Shown: one piece after another, positions 44,233 to 51,813 of the stretch
How the letters are laid out: every line of letters begins with the position of its first letter
Position numbering within the stretch: the stretch's first letter is position 1
Source of the DNA: Anaerocolumna sp. MB42-C2
GTDB lineage: Bacteria; Bacillota; Clostridia; Lachnospirales; Lachnospiraceae
Direction of reading: 5' to 3'
Assembly (NCBI RefSeq): GCF_030913705.1
Contig: NZ_CP133190.1
Coordinates: forward strand, 5,171,501-5,235,500
DNA: 64,000 nucleotides
Notes under the pieces: generated by a model
The model's input: the letters and a program-made list of their open reading frames with translations, nothing else
Database searches by the model: none
What the model was told of the DNA's origin: nothing
Made by a program: the position numbers and the translations under genes

Positions 44233-46128
44233 ATGGATCAAAATAACAAAAAATCAGGAAGTTTACCTTTTGTAATCAAAGAAGGTAAATTCTATTTAGA
44301 AGAAAAGAAGGAGAAAGAAGAATATTCATTGCTATGTCAAGATCAGGAGGTCTGCCTTAGCTTTGATTTTTCCCGTGTGGTTGGTATCCGGAAAAAGGAA
44401 TCGGAATTGTATCATCTATGTCTCTCAAAAAAAACATCAAAGATAAGCTATAATGGAAATTTGTGGATTTTACCTGAAAATGATTCTTTGGGAAAAACAG
44501 TGTGCATCAGCGGACAAGGAGAAAAAATTGCATATACGGTTCAATCAGGGGCAGAGGTAATACTTGAGCCCGGGAACTATACACTCACCTGTTACAGCGG
44601 ATGGCCGGCCTGCGACATTTTTGGAAAACGATTGTCTCTGCAGTTTGAAGACGGTGAACTATTTGAAAAAGCCTACGCCCGGTTTTACTGGGATACCCTG
44701 CTGCCGTCTGTGATTGAACAAACAGATGCAACAGATTACCCAATCAGGGAAGGTTATGTTCTTAGTACACTGCAGCCCGGTGAGTACGCAGGGACTTATC
44801 CTGACGTGGATCATGAATTTCAATGTAAAGGGCGGATTGCAGTACATGGCAGTTGCGAATTGGCCGTTGTGGAGAGGATGATGAATCTGCAGTTTCGTAT
44901 GATGAGAGAAGATCCGGTGGGACTCTGGCGAAATCCATGTGCCGTTCAGCCTAAGGGGGAACGGGAATATCATGTACGCAGAGATAGCATGGACCGTTCA
45001 GAAAATGCCGAAATGTTCCTGATTACAGGAAATGTTGAGATTCTGGATACCGCATGGATGTATTACGCAGCTACTAAAAATAACACCTGGCTAAAAGCTC
45101 ATATAGGAGATCTGGAGGGAGCGGCTTCCCTGATACAGCATTTGACGGACCGTAACGGAAAACTGTGGTCGGACGTGTTTTATGAGGATCAGGTAATAAA
45201 GGACGGCATGGAATGTATGTCAGCAGCTATGGCAGCCCATGGCCTGGAACGGTTAGCACAACTGGAACAGCATTTGGGACGTACCGAAGCCAAGGACAGA
45301 TTCCGTAATCTGGCTTCTAAAATAGCACAGACTCTTATTAAACCGGTACCCCATGGCTTTTGGGATGAGAAACACAGCCGTTTTGTGGATTGGATTGACC
45401 GAAACGGAAAAGTACATGATCACATCCATCTGCTGGCTAATTGTCTACCGGTATTATTCGGATATACAGACCAGGTCCAAACCGAAGCCATAAAAACCCT
45501 TATAGAAAATAATTTTGAGGAATTCCAACGCTTCCCTACCTTTTTATCCCCTTTCATTGCCGATTATACTCCGGATGAAATCGGCAGCGGAGGGCCTTAC
45601 GATCTATGTGCCGCCGGACGGTACTGGTGCTGGGATGCAGCTTACTGGGCATTTCTTGGCAGGGGCGATGTACTAAAGAATCAACTTAAGCAGGTCGCCG
45701 CACAGGCGGAGACAGACGGATACCGTATGGGAGAGCGTTATGATATGAACCATGTTTATTATAAGGATGATAAAAATTGGCATGGAGCTGCTTATTATTA
45801 TGAATATCCAAACGTATTCATCTGGGTGCTGACAAAGGAATTCCTGGGATTGTCACAGGGATTAGATGTGGACATTGAGTTATGCCCCACACTTGACAGC
45901 TTTGGAACTGTTATTGCGGAAAACTACGAACTTGAATACGAATACAAAGCAAATGAATTTACGGTGAAAAATACTGCTGCTTGCAGTCGGACAATACGTC
46001 TTAAGCTCCAATTCTTGTATCCTGATAAAAAATTGTATATTAAGGATACGCTGCTTTCTCAAGAGAACAGCTATACGCTGGATGCCGGAGAAAGTCTTAA
46101 AGTAGTTGTGGAAAAGAGGGGCTTATAG
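44233..46128 (+). CDS. Six-hairpin (alpha/alpha) glycosidase-like protein, family not assigned
   Basis: 631 residues, cytoplasmic (no signal peptide). An N-terminal beta domain (about 1-190) precedes an (alpha/alpha)6-barrel-like region (about 230-540) with 'HVRRDSMDRSENAEMFLITG', 'WSDVFYEDQVIKDGMECMSA', 'LSPFIADYTPDEIGSGGPYD' and 'RYWCWDAAYWAFLGRGDVLK', then a C-terminal beta domain ('DVDIELCPTLDSFGTVIAEN'). This plan is shared by GH78, GH63, GH94 and amylo-alpha-glucosidase families; I cannot place it in one. The Asp and Glu residues in the quoted segments are candidate acids. GGAGGAAAGG precedes ATG. As last gene of the importer operon it probably hydrolyses the imported oligosaccharide. 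Confidence 0.7.
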   Translation: MDQNNKKSGSLPFVIKEGKFYLEEKKEKEEYSLLCQDQEVCLSFDFSRVVGIRKKESELYHLCLSKKTSKISYNGNLWILPENDSLGKTVCISGQGEKIAYTVQSGAEVILEPGNYTLTCYSGWPACDIFGKRLSLQFEDGELFEKAYARFYWDTLLPSVIEQTDATDYPIREGYVLSTLQPGEYAGTYPDVDHEFQCKGRIAVHGSCELAVVERMMNLQFRMMREDPVGLWRNPCAVQPKGEREYHVRRDSMDRSENAEMFLITGNVEILDTAWMYYAATKNNTWLKAHIGDLEGAASLIQHLTDRNGKLWSDVFYEDQVIKDGMECMSAAMAAHGLERLAQLEQHLGRTEAKDRFRNLASKIAQTLIKPVPHGFWDEKHSRFVDWIDRNGKVHDHIHLLANCLPVLFGYTDQVQTEAIKTLIENNFEEFQRFPTFLSPFIADYTPDEIGSGGPYDLCAAGRYWCWDAAYWAFLGRGDVLKNQLKQVAAQAETDGYRMGERYDMNHVYYKDDKNWHGAAYYYEYPNVFIWVLTKEFLGLSQGLDVDIELCPTLDSFGTVIAENYELEYEYKANEFTVKNTAACSRTIRLKLQFLYPDKKLYIKDTLLSQENSYTLDAGESLKVVVEKRGL

Positions 46129-46161
46129 AGCAGGGTAATGAGATCGGAAGAAAAGGAATAG

Positions 46162-46320
46162 TCAGGGTATCCGTTGTGGAGAGCTTATCATGAATCGGAA
46201 TCGAGAGTTCCTATGACGGACTGGTATGATACTGTTACTGCCAAGCAGATCGGATTTCAGCACCGCAGTGTACAAGGAGGGTTATTCATTAAGCTTTTAC
46301 TGGAAAAACATTTCCGGTAA
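46162..46320 (+). pseudogene. 3' remnant of a DUF4965 (glutaminase A-like) gene
   Basis: A 52-codon open stretch bounded by stops reads 'YPLWRAYHESESRVPMTDWY' and continues 'DTVTAKQIGFQHRSVQGGLF', 'IKLLLEKHFR', stop. The pattern R-V-P-x-(S/T)-D-W-Y-D-T-x-T-x-(K/R)-Q-x-G-F-Q-x-R-S-V-x-G-G-x-F is the conserved end of the DUF4965/DUF1793 six-hairpin proteins. No start codon, ribosome site or upstream remainder of the gene is present. It shows that a longer gene once occupied this place and was removed by deletion. Confidence 0.6.
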
Positions 46321-46407
46321 TGCAGCATACAGTCTGTGATTTTACAAAATACTGCCGGTAATAAAAATACAGCAAATAATTACATACACTTTGGCAAGTA
46401 AACATAT

Positions 46408-46435
46408 TTGAACAAGCTGCAAAATATGATATAAT
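46408..46435 (+). promoter_or_regulatory. Promoter of the GH13 gene
   Basis: TTGAAC (46408-46413), 16-base spacer, perfect TATAAT (46430-46435). It shows that the GH13 gene is transcribed separately from the importer operon. Confidence 0.65.
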
Positions 46436-46472
46436 TACTTTACAAAATATGGAACTTAGGAGGGTGTATATT

Positions 46473-48155
46473 ATGTTACCGGGAATAAAAAGAAAATGGT
46501 GGAAAGAAGCAGTTGTATATCAGATATATCCCAGAAGTTTTATGGATTCTAATGGGGATGGAATCGGGGATTTAAGAGGTATTATATCAAAATTAGACTA
46601 TGTACACAGTATTGGTGTCGATGTTATATGGTTATGTCCTGTCTACAAATCCCCTAACTGTGATAATGGATATGACATATCCGATTACCGTAACATTATG
46701 GATGAATTCGGCGATATCAACGATATGAAAGAATTAATAGCTGGGGCTCATAAAAAGGGGATAAAACTGATTATGGATCTTGTAGCCAACCATACATCGG
46801 ATGAACATGAATGGTTTATAGAATCCAGAAAGTCAAAAGATAATCCGTTCAGAGATTATTACATTTGGAAACCGGCTAAGGACGGTAAAGAACCAAATAA
46901 CTGGATGGCTTTCTTCGGAGGTAAAGCGTGGAAATATGATGAAACAACCGGAGAATACTACCTGCACTTATTTGCAGATAAGCAGCCGGATTTAAACTGG
47001 GAAAATGAAAAAGTAAGGAAAAGCATATACGACCTTATGAACTGGTGGTTTGAAATAGGGATTGACGGTTTCAGAATGGACGTTATTAATATGATATCGA
47101 AAATGCCAGGTATGCCCAATGCGGATAATTTCTTAGAACAGTTATCCTATGTGATTAATGGTCCGCGTTTTCATGAATATATGCAGGAGATGAACCGGGA
47201 AGTGCTTAGCAGGTATGACTGCATGACAGTTGGCGAATGCTTAGGAACTACCGGGGATGAAGTAATAAAAACCGTTGGCGAAGACCGTAATGAGCTGAAT
47301 ATGATTTTCCGAATGGAACATGTGTGTCTGGATATGGATCTGATGGCGGGAAATATGAAGAAAATAGATTGGAAATTGTCCGATTTTAAAAAGATATTTC
47401 TTGAAAAAGATCAATTGCTGGATGGTATAGGCTGGAACTCCCAGTTTTTAATGAACCATGACCAGCCAAGAGCCTTGTCACGTTTTGCTGACGATAAGGA
47501 ATACAGAGTAGAATCAGCTAAGATGTTAGCTACTTTCTTACTGACGCTTAGAGGAACTCCCTATATTTATCAGGGAGAGGAAATCGGTATGACTAATGTG
47601 GCTTTTGATTCGATAGATGATTACAGGGATATCAGTACATTTAATACCTACAATTCCGAATTAAGCAATGGGGTTACTTCCGAAGAAATGCTTGAGAGAA
47701 TTCACAGTTTCAGCAGAGACAATTCCAGGACACCTATGCAATGGGATGAATCTGAGAACGCAGGGTTCACGAAAGGTACACCGTGGATTAAAGTGAATCA
47801 GAATTATAAAGAAATCAATGTAGCCCAGGCGGAGAGTGATAAAGGGTCTATCTATCATTATTACCGTGATATGATAAAACTACGCAAGGATAATTTAGTT
47901 CTGGTATATGGCGGTTTCGAATTGCTTGCTGAGGAAGATGAGAGGGTTTTTGCTTATTTAAGAGGTGACGGAGAGGAAAAATTCCTTGTTGTCCTCAATT
48001 TTTCTAAGGATGAAACCAGATTCTTATGGACAGGTGGGGAATCATATAAGTTCCAGCAATTAGTGATTTCTAATTATGCCGACCGTAGTTTGGATACGAT
48101 TTGTGATATTAATTTGCGGCCATATGAAGCAAAGGTATATAAATTATTTAATTAA
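46473..48155 (+). CDS. GH13 alpha-glucosidase, oligo-1,6-glucosidase (isomaltase) type
   Basis: 560 residues from ATG 46473, which has AGGAGGG at 46458-46464; an earlier in-frame ATG (46449) lacks one. Cytoplasmic (alpha/beta)8 enzyme with a C-terminal beta domain. GH13 motifs are clear: 'VVYQIYPRSFMDSNGDGIGD', 'DLVANHTSDEH', nucleophile Asp203 in 'GFRMDVIN', acid/base Glu255 in 'VGECLG' and Asp330 in 'NHDQPR', at almost the same positions as in Bacillus oligo-1,6-glucosidase. A valine follows the nucleophile; in this subfamily Val favours alpha-1,6 bonds and Thr favours alpha-1,4. It would cleave isomaltose-type oligosaccharides, and trehalose-6-phosphate hydrolase is a less likely alternative. 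Confidence 0.9.
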   Translation: MLPGIKRKWWKEAVVYQIYPRSFMDSNGDGIGDLRGIISKLDYVHSIGVDVIWLCPVYKSPNCDNGYDISDYRNIMDEFGDINDMKELIAGAHKKGIKLIMDLVANHTSDEHEWFIESRKSKDNPFRDYYIWKPAKDGKEPNNWMAFFGGKAWKYDETTGEYYLHLFADKQPDLNWENEKVRKSIYDLMNWWFEIGIDGFRMDVINMISKMPGMPNADNFLEQLSYVINGPRFHEYMQEMNREVLSRYDCMTVGECLGTTGDEVIKTVGEDRNELNMIFRMEHVCLDMDLMAGNMKKIDWKLSDFKKIFLEKDQLLDGIGWNSQFLMNHDQPRALSRFADDKEYRVESAKMLATFLLTLRGTPYIYQGEEIGMTNVAFDSIDDYRDISTFNTYNSELSNGVTSEEMLERIHSFSRDNSRTPMQWDESENAGFTKGTPWIKVNQNYKEINVAQAESDKGSIYHYYRDMIKLRKDNLVLVYGGFELLAEEDERVFAYLRGDGEEKFLVVLNFSKDETRFLWTGGESYKFQQLVISNYADRSLDTICDINLRPYEAKVYKLFN

Positions 48156-48234
48156 TAAATTAAACAGCGGAATTTAGATTAATAATTTCTTTTGTCGGAC
48201 TTGATGCCCGCTAAGAGTTATTAAGTCTATTAAT

Positions 48235-48279
48235 AATGAAACGGAGAAAATGTGATAGCATTTCTCCGTTTCATTTTTT
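48235..48279 (+). terminator. Terminator after the GH13 gene
   Basis: AATGAAACGGAGAAAATG pairs with CATTTCTCCGTTTCATT (one bulged A), loop TGATAG, followed by TTTTTT. Confidence 0.9.
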
Positions 48280-48305
48280 AACCACTTCTAATACAGGGGC
48301 AGACT

Positions 48306-48337
48306 GTTAGAGTTTAGCCCTAAGGATGAACTGTAAT
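48306..48337. repeat. Degenerate hairpin related to the MITE-like family
   Basis: GTTAGAGTTTAGCCC and GGATGAACTGTAAT resemble the terminal hairpin of copy A (GTTACAATTCAGCC / GGCTGAATTGTAAC) with several changes. The similarity is suggestive only. The remaining gap bases (48156-48468) hold the GH13 terminator and no gene. Confidence 0.35.
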
Positions 48338-48468
48338 AATGACGATTTTCAGGATTTAAAAAAAGTGTATTTTGTTATATTATTAGATTACAACAGGTTA
48401 CTATGAATGGATATTAATATAAGAATTCTGTTAATAAGTATTAGGTATTTTTAAGGGGGAAGAGTAAT

Positions 48469-49485
48469 ATGTGGTATGAGAATATACAATATAACAAATC
48501 TATGCCGGTAAAAGTTTTACTTGTGGGGACGGAACACAGTGGGGAACACTGGCATTCTGCTATTGAGATTATTTTAGTATTAAAGGGTGTAATAAATATA
48601 ACCGTAGAGGGTGAAAGCCAGCTAATCGGAACCGGGGAGATGTTATTGATCAATAGTAATTGCTGCCATTGCTCAGATGGGGTGAACGGGGAAAATCTGC
48701 ATATTGTATTCCAGATCAATCCGGATTTCTTTATTGGTTATTATGAAGATTTCAGTCATTATATTAGATTTTCACCGGACGTACAGACGGAAGCAAATAA
48801 AAATGTTTATGAAGCCATTAGAAGCTGTGCTGCAAGGATAGTATTGGAATATAAAGATAAAAAAGATGCTTATGAAATTGCGGTCATAGGATTATTAAAT
48901 GAAATGCTTGCTTTAATTATTCGTTATTACCCGCATTATGTACGTTATGACCACCGTAATCTTTTAAAAGATGAGAATATGAGAAGGCTGGACCGCATCA
49001 TGTCTTACGTTGATAAAAATTTTACGAAAGAGTTAAAAATAACAGAACTTGCTTCCAAAGAACATTTAAGTGTAACCTATTTTTCACACTTTATTAAAAA
49101 TTATATCGGGATGTCATTGCGTGAATATATTATAACTAAAAGGATTGACAGGGCAAAATATCTGATATTATCAAGCAATAAGAGTATCTCCCAGATAAGC
49201 GGGGAATGCGGATTCAGTGATTATCAGTCCTTTAGTAAATTGTTTAAAAAGCGTGTGGAATGTGTTCCCTCTGACTATCGAGAGATTTATATGTCCGGTA
49301 ATCTTGGTTCGGAGGAACTTAGTAATGTAACCTATAAATATAGCTGGGATTTAGCCGGACATACGCTTCAGGATTTGAATACTAATTTAGGTTATGTATT
49401 TGGCAGGTGGGATGTACCTATTGATTGGGATGTTTTAACAGCAGAAGTTGAGCCTTACCTTGTTATAAAGCCACTAAACTTGTGA
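48469..49485 (+). CDS. AraC-family regulator with cupin sensor and unusual C-terminal tail
   Basis: 338 residues. N-terminal cupin ('HSGEHWHSAIEIILVLKGVI', metal- or sugar-binding fold, about 20-90), helical linker, AraC HTHs (about 185-275; 'LKITELASKEHLSVTYFSHF', 'SISQISGECGFSDYQSFSKL', 'CVPSDYREIYM'). AraC proteins normally end just after the second HTH; here about 65 further residues follow ('SWDLAGHTLQDLNTNLGYVF', ending 'YLVIKPLNL'), of unknown role. Ribosome site AAGGGGGAAGAG. It could regulate the GH13 gene upstream, but no operator was identified. Its stop abuts that of the convergent LysR gene. Confidence 0.88.
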   Translation: MWYENIQYNKSMPVKVLLVGTEHSGEHWHSAIEIILVLKGVINITVEGESQLIGTGEMLLINSNCCHCSDGVNGENLHIVFQINPDFFIGYYEDFSHYIRFSPDVQTEANKNVYEAIRSCAARIVLEYKDKKDAYEIAVIGLLNEMLALIIRYYPHYVRYDHRNLLKDENMRRLDRIMSYVDKNFTKELKITELASKEHLSVTYFSHFIKNYIGMSLREYIITKRIDRAKYLILSSNKSISQISGECGFSDYQSFSKLFKKRVECVPSDYREIYMSGNLGSEELSNVTYKYSWDLAGHTLQDLNTNLGYVFGRWDVPIDWDVLTAEVEPYLVIKPLNL

Positions 49486-50364
49486 TTATAATTGATAGTT
49501 CTGGATAATATAGTTGCGGAATTGTTTTGCTTTTTCAGATAAGTACCTGTTTTTCTGCCAGGAGAGGCCAATTTGAATATGAGTGTCTGGTTCCTCGATT
49601 TTTATCATTCGAAGATTATGCTTTCTGATATGCGGCCGGTTTACAATATAGAACGGCAATAAAGCGATACCCTTTTCCAATTCAATCATTTCCTGTATCA
49701 GTATGTCATCTATTTCAAATAACACCTTTGGTACAAATCCTGCCGTTTCACAAATAGAATCAGCAACTTTCCTGAAGTTGTAATTAGGCGGCAAAGAGAT
49801 AAAATAATCGTCAGCGGCTTCCGAAAGTTTAATTGATTCTCTTTGAGCAAATCGGTGGTTTTGCGGAACAATAAGAACGATTTCATCCTCCTTAAGAATT
49901 TTGCATTGCAAGTTTTCACCCTGAATAGCCGGAAGTGTAATGCAGAAATCGATTACACCGGAAACCAGCTCTTTCTCGACCGATTCCAATAAACCGCATT
50001 TCTGCTTTATCATTACTTCCGGATGTAATTTAATGTAGTTCTTTAAAATGCCTGAGAGTAATGGGGTGCCAGTTGTTGAAAGTGATATATGCCTGGACTG
50101 TTCCCCTGCTATATCGGCAACCTCGTTTATAGCATTATCCAGTTCGCTGAATATAGCATTAACTCTGCGTAAAAATATTGTTCCTGCCTCATTTAGCAGT
50201 ACATTTCTTCCTTTTCTGTCAAACAAATTAACTTTTAATTCATCTTCCAATCTTGCAATCGTAATACTTAGTGATGGCTGTGAAATGTTAAGCAAATCGG
50301 CAGCCTGAGAAAAATTTTGTGTTCTAGCGGCTGTCTGGAAATACTTTAGCTGCAGTAATTCCAT
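49486..50364 (-). CDS. LysR-family transcriptional regulator
   Basis: 292 residues from ATG 50364; an upstream in-frame start (50376) lies within the end of the previous gene. The N-terminal winged HTH (1-60) is typical: 'LLQLKYFQTAARTQNFSQAA', 'LNISQPSLSITIARLEDEL', 'LFDRKGRNVLL'. The remainder is the periplasmic-binding-like effector domain ('GVIDFCITLPAI', 'MIELEKGIALLPFYIV'). It follows the E2-type acyltransferase gene on the same strand with a five-base gap, so the two are almost certainly co-transcribed, unlike the common divergent LysR layout. Effector unknown. Confidence 0.92.
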   Translation of the reverse strand: MELLQLKYFQTAARTQNFSQAADLLNISQPSLSITIARLEDELKVNLFDRKGRNVLLNEAGTIFLRRVNAIFSELDNAINEVADIAGEQSRHISLSTTGTPLLSGILKNYIKLHPEVMIKQKCGLLESVEKELVSGVIDFCITLPAIQGENLQCKILKEDEIVLIVPQNHRFAQRESIKLSEAADDYFISLPPNYNFRKVADSICETAGFVPKVLFEIDDILIQEMIELEKGIALLPFYIVNRPHIRKHNLRMIKIEEPDTHIQIGLSWQKNRYLSEKAKQFRNYIIQNYQL

Positions 50365-50369
50365 ATATG

Positions 50370-51125
50370 TCACCACCCCTCTTTAAGAATTAAATCAGGC
50401 ATTTCTAATAGTGTTCTTACGTTGTGTAAAAATTTCCCGGCATAAGCTCCATCTACTGGTCTGTGGTCAAAGGTTAAGGTTAATGGTATAAAGGAATGGT
50501 CTCGCTCATTATCTATAGCTCCAATACAAAGTGCGGCAACCAATGGTTGTGAAATGGTTAAAGTGCCACTGTTTACATGGAAAGAACCGAAATTTGAAAT
50601 TGGAAAAATTCCATAATGTTCTCGTAAAAAGCGTATCTTTCCTTCTGACCCACAGAAATACATAATTTTACGGAATAAAGACATCTCGTTTAGCTGAAGG
50701 AGGAATTTCATATAAGTGCCGTTGCCCGAATTGATATGAGTAAGTTCTTTATAAAATTCTCTGGATATTTCATCAATCGTTTTGGATTCGGGTCTGTGTA
50801 TCGTTATGTACTCCACATGGGATTCAACATCGACAGGTATGTTTAAAATTAGTTCCTTGTTTTCAATTATCTCGTTACCGTTAAAAAAGCTGTAAAGAAT
50901 AGGATATTGCACTAGAGTATCAGCCACCGCTTTTGTAATTATATGAGTAATAGTGATGTGAGGGTTATTATTGTCTCTGTTATTTAAATGCTCTTTTAAT
51001 TTAAGTATTTGACTTGCATCCACATTTACGGTCATAGTTACTGCAGGAACCATATTTTTCCTGCTAAATTTCCTGATTTGAAATTTACGGAACATAAGAT
51101 CTCTTTGCGACATTGTTATTTGCAT
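50370..51125 (-). CDS. Stand-alone 2-oxoacid dehydrogenase E2-type acyltransferase domain
   Basis: 251 residues consisting only of the catalytic domain of dihydrolipoyl acyltransferases, in the chloramphenicol acetyltransferase-like fold. 'TLTFDHRPVDGAYAGKFLHN' near the C-terminus holds the catalytic His and Asp (HxxxDG). There is no lipoyl domain (usually an N-terminal 80 residues with a DK-A motif) and no peripheral-subunit-binding domain, and no E1 or E3 gene nearby. It is therefore unlikely to work in a dehydrogenase complex; it may acylate another substrate using acyl-CoA. AAGGAGA precedes ATG 51125. It is linked to the downstream LysR gene. Confidence 0.85.
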   Translation of the reverse strand: MQITMSQRDLMFRKFQIRKFSRKNMVPAVTMTVNVDASQILKLKEHLNNRDNNNPHITITHIITKAVADTLVQYPILYSFFNGNEIIENKELILNIPVDVESHVEYITIHRPESKTIDEISREFYKELTHINSGNGTYMKFLLQLNEMSLFRKIMYFCGSEGKIRFLREHYGIFPISNFGSFHVNSGTLTISQPLVAALCIGAIDNERDHSFIPLTLTFDHRPVDGAYAGKFLHNVRTLLEMPDLILKEGW

Positions 51126-51497
51126 TTTAACATCTCCTTTTCTTTATATTAGTCTTAGTTTAGATAGATATCAATCTATAATTATAAATATATATATAGC
51201 TTTAAATCTATTAATCCTCTGACTGTTTTATTGGCGGATTTAATAAATATAGGTAAATTGATACTATTCAGCTTAATTTATAAGGTAAGCATTAGGAATA
51301 CTTTAGAACAATTGATAATATATTAATAAAAAAAGTATTAATTTATAAATACTATATTGCAATGTATAATAGTTAGTGATATTATATATTTAAAACTAAG
51401 ACATAATAAGATATTAATAATAGTTTTATCTAGTAAAGGCAGATTTAACATCGCAAAAAGAAAAGCACTTGTGAAACAAGTGGAAAGGAGTCGATAT
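51126..51497. other. Very AT-rich divergent region upstream of the PadR gene
   Basis: 372 bases with no believable gene. TATAAT at 51365-51370 lacks a good -35. GTATTAATTTATAAATAC (51335-51352) is a loose palindrome of the size of a PadR site. I see nothing else supportable. Confidence 0.3.
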
Positions 51498-51803
51498 ATG
51501 AATGCGCAATATAAAAAAGGTGTATTAGAATTATGTGTGCTGTCAAAATTAGTTGAAGCAGACCGATATGGATATGAATTAACAGAAGCAATATCAAAAC
51601 AAATGGTGATTTCAACTGGGACCTTGTATCTTATTTTAAAACGCCTAAAAGATGAAACATACGTAGAAACATATTTAGTAGAATCCGGAGGAGGTCCAGC
51701 CAGGAAATATTATCATCTGACGGACAAAGGAAGAACCTATCAGGCAGCCCAGAAGAAGGAGTGGCTGGAATTTATAGAAGTCGTACAAGGAATTATTGAA
51801 TAG
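51498..51803 (+). CDS. PadR-family transcriptional regulator
   Basis: 101 residues from ATG 51498, which has GGAAAGGAGT; the frame is open to 51357 without a ribosome site. A minimal (subfamily s2) PadR winged helix: 'GVLELCVLSKLVEADRYGYE', 'TLYLILKRLKDETYVETYLV', 'GGPARKYYHLTDKGRTYQAA'. The next gene (DUF1700) starts 10 bases after the stop. This pairing of PadR with a DUF1700 membrane-associated protein is standard in Firmicutes, where the PadR protein represses the operon, possibly in response to envelope stress or antimicrobials. Confidence 0.93.
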   Translation: MNAQYKKGVLELCVLSKLVEADRYGYELTEAISKQMVISTGTLYLILKRLKDETYVETYLVESGGGPARKYYHLTDKGRTYQAAQKKEWLEFIEVVQGIIE

Positions 51804-51813
51804 GAGGATGGAT

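Noticed and set aside
51335..51352. PadR operator
   Set aside because: The palindrome GTATTAATTTATAAATAC has only five paired bases at each end in a very AT-rich region; chance is likely, so it is not claimed as an operator.
51357..51497. Longer PadR protein starting at 51357
   Set aside because: The extension has no ribosome site and no PadR-like residues, while GGAAAGGAGT precedes ATG 51498, where the family's domain begins.
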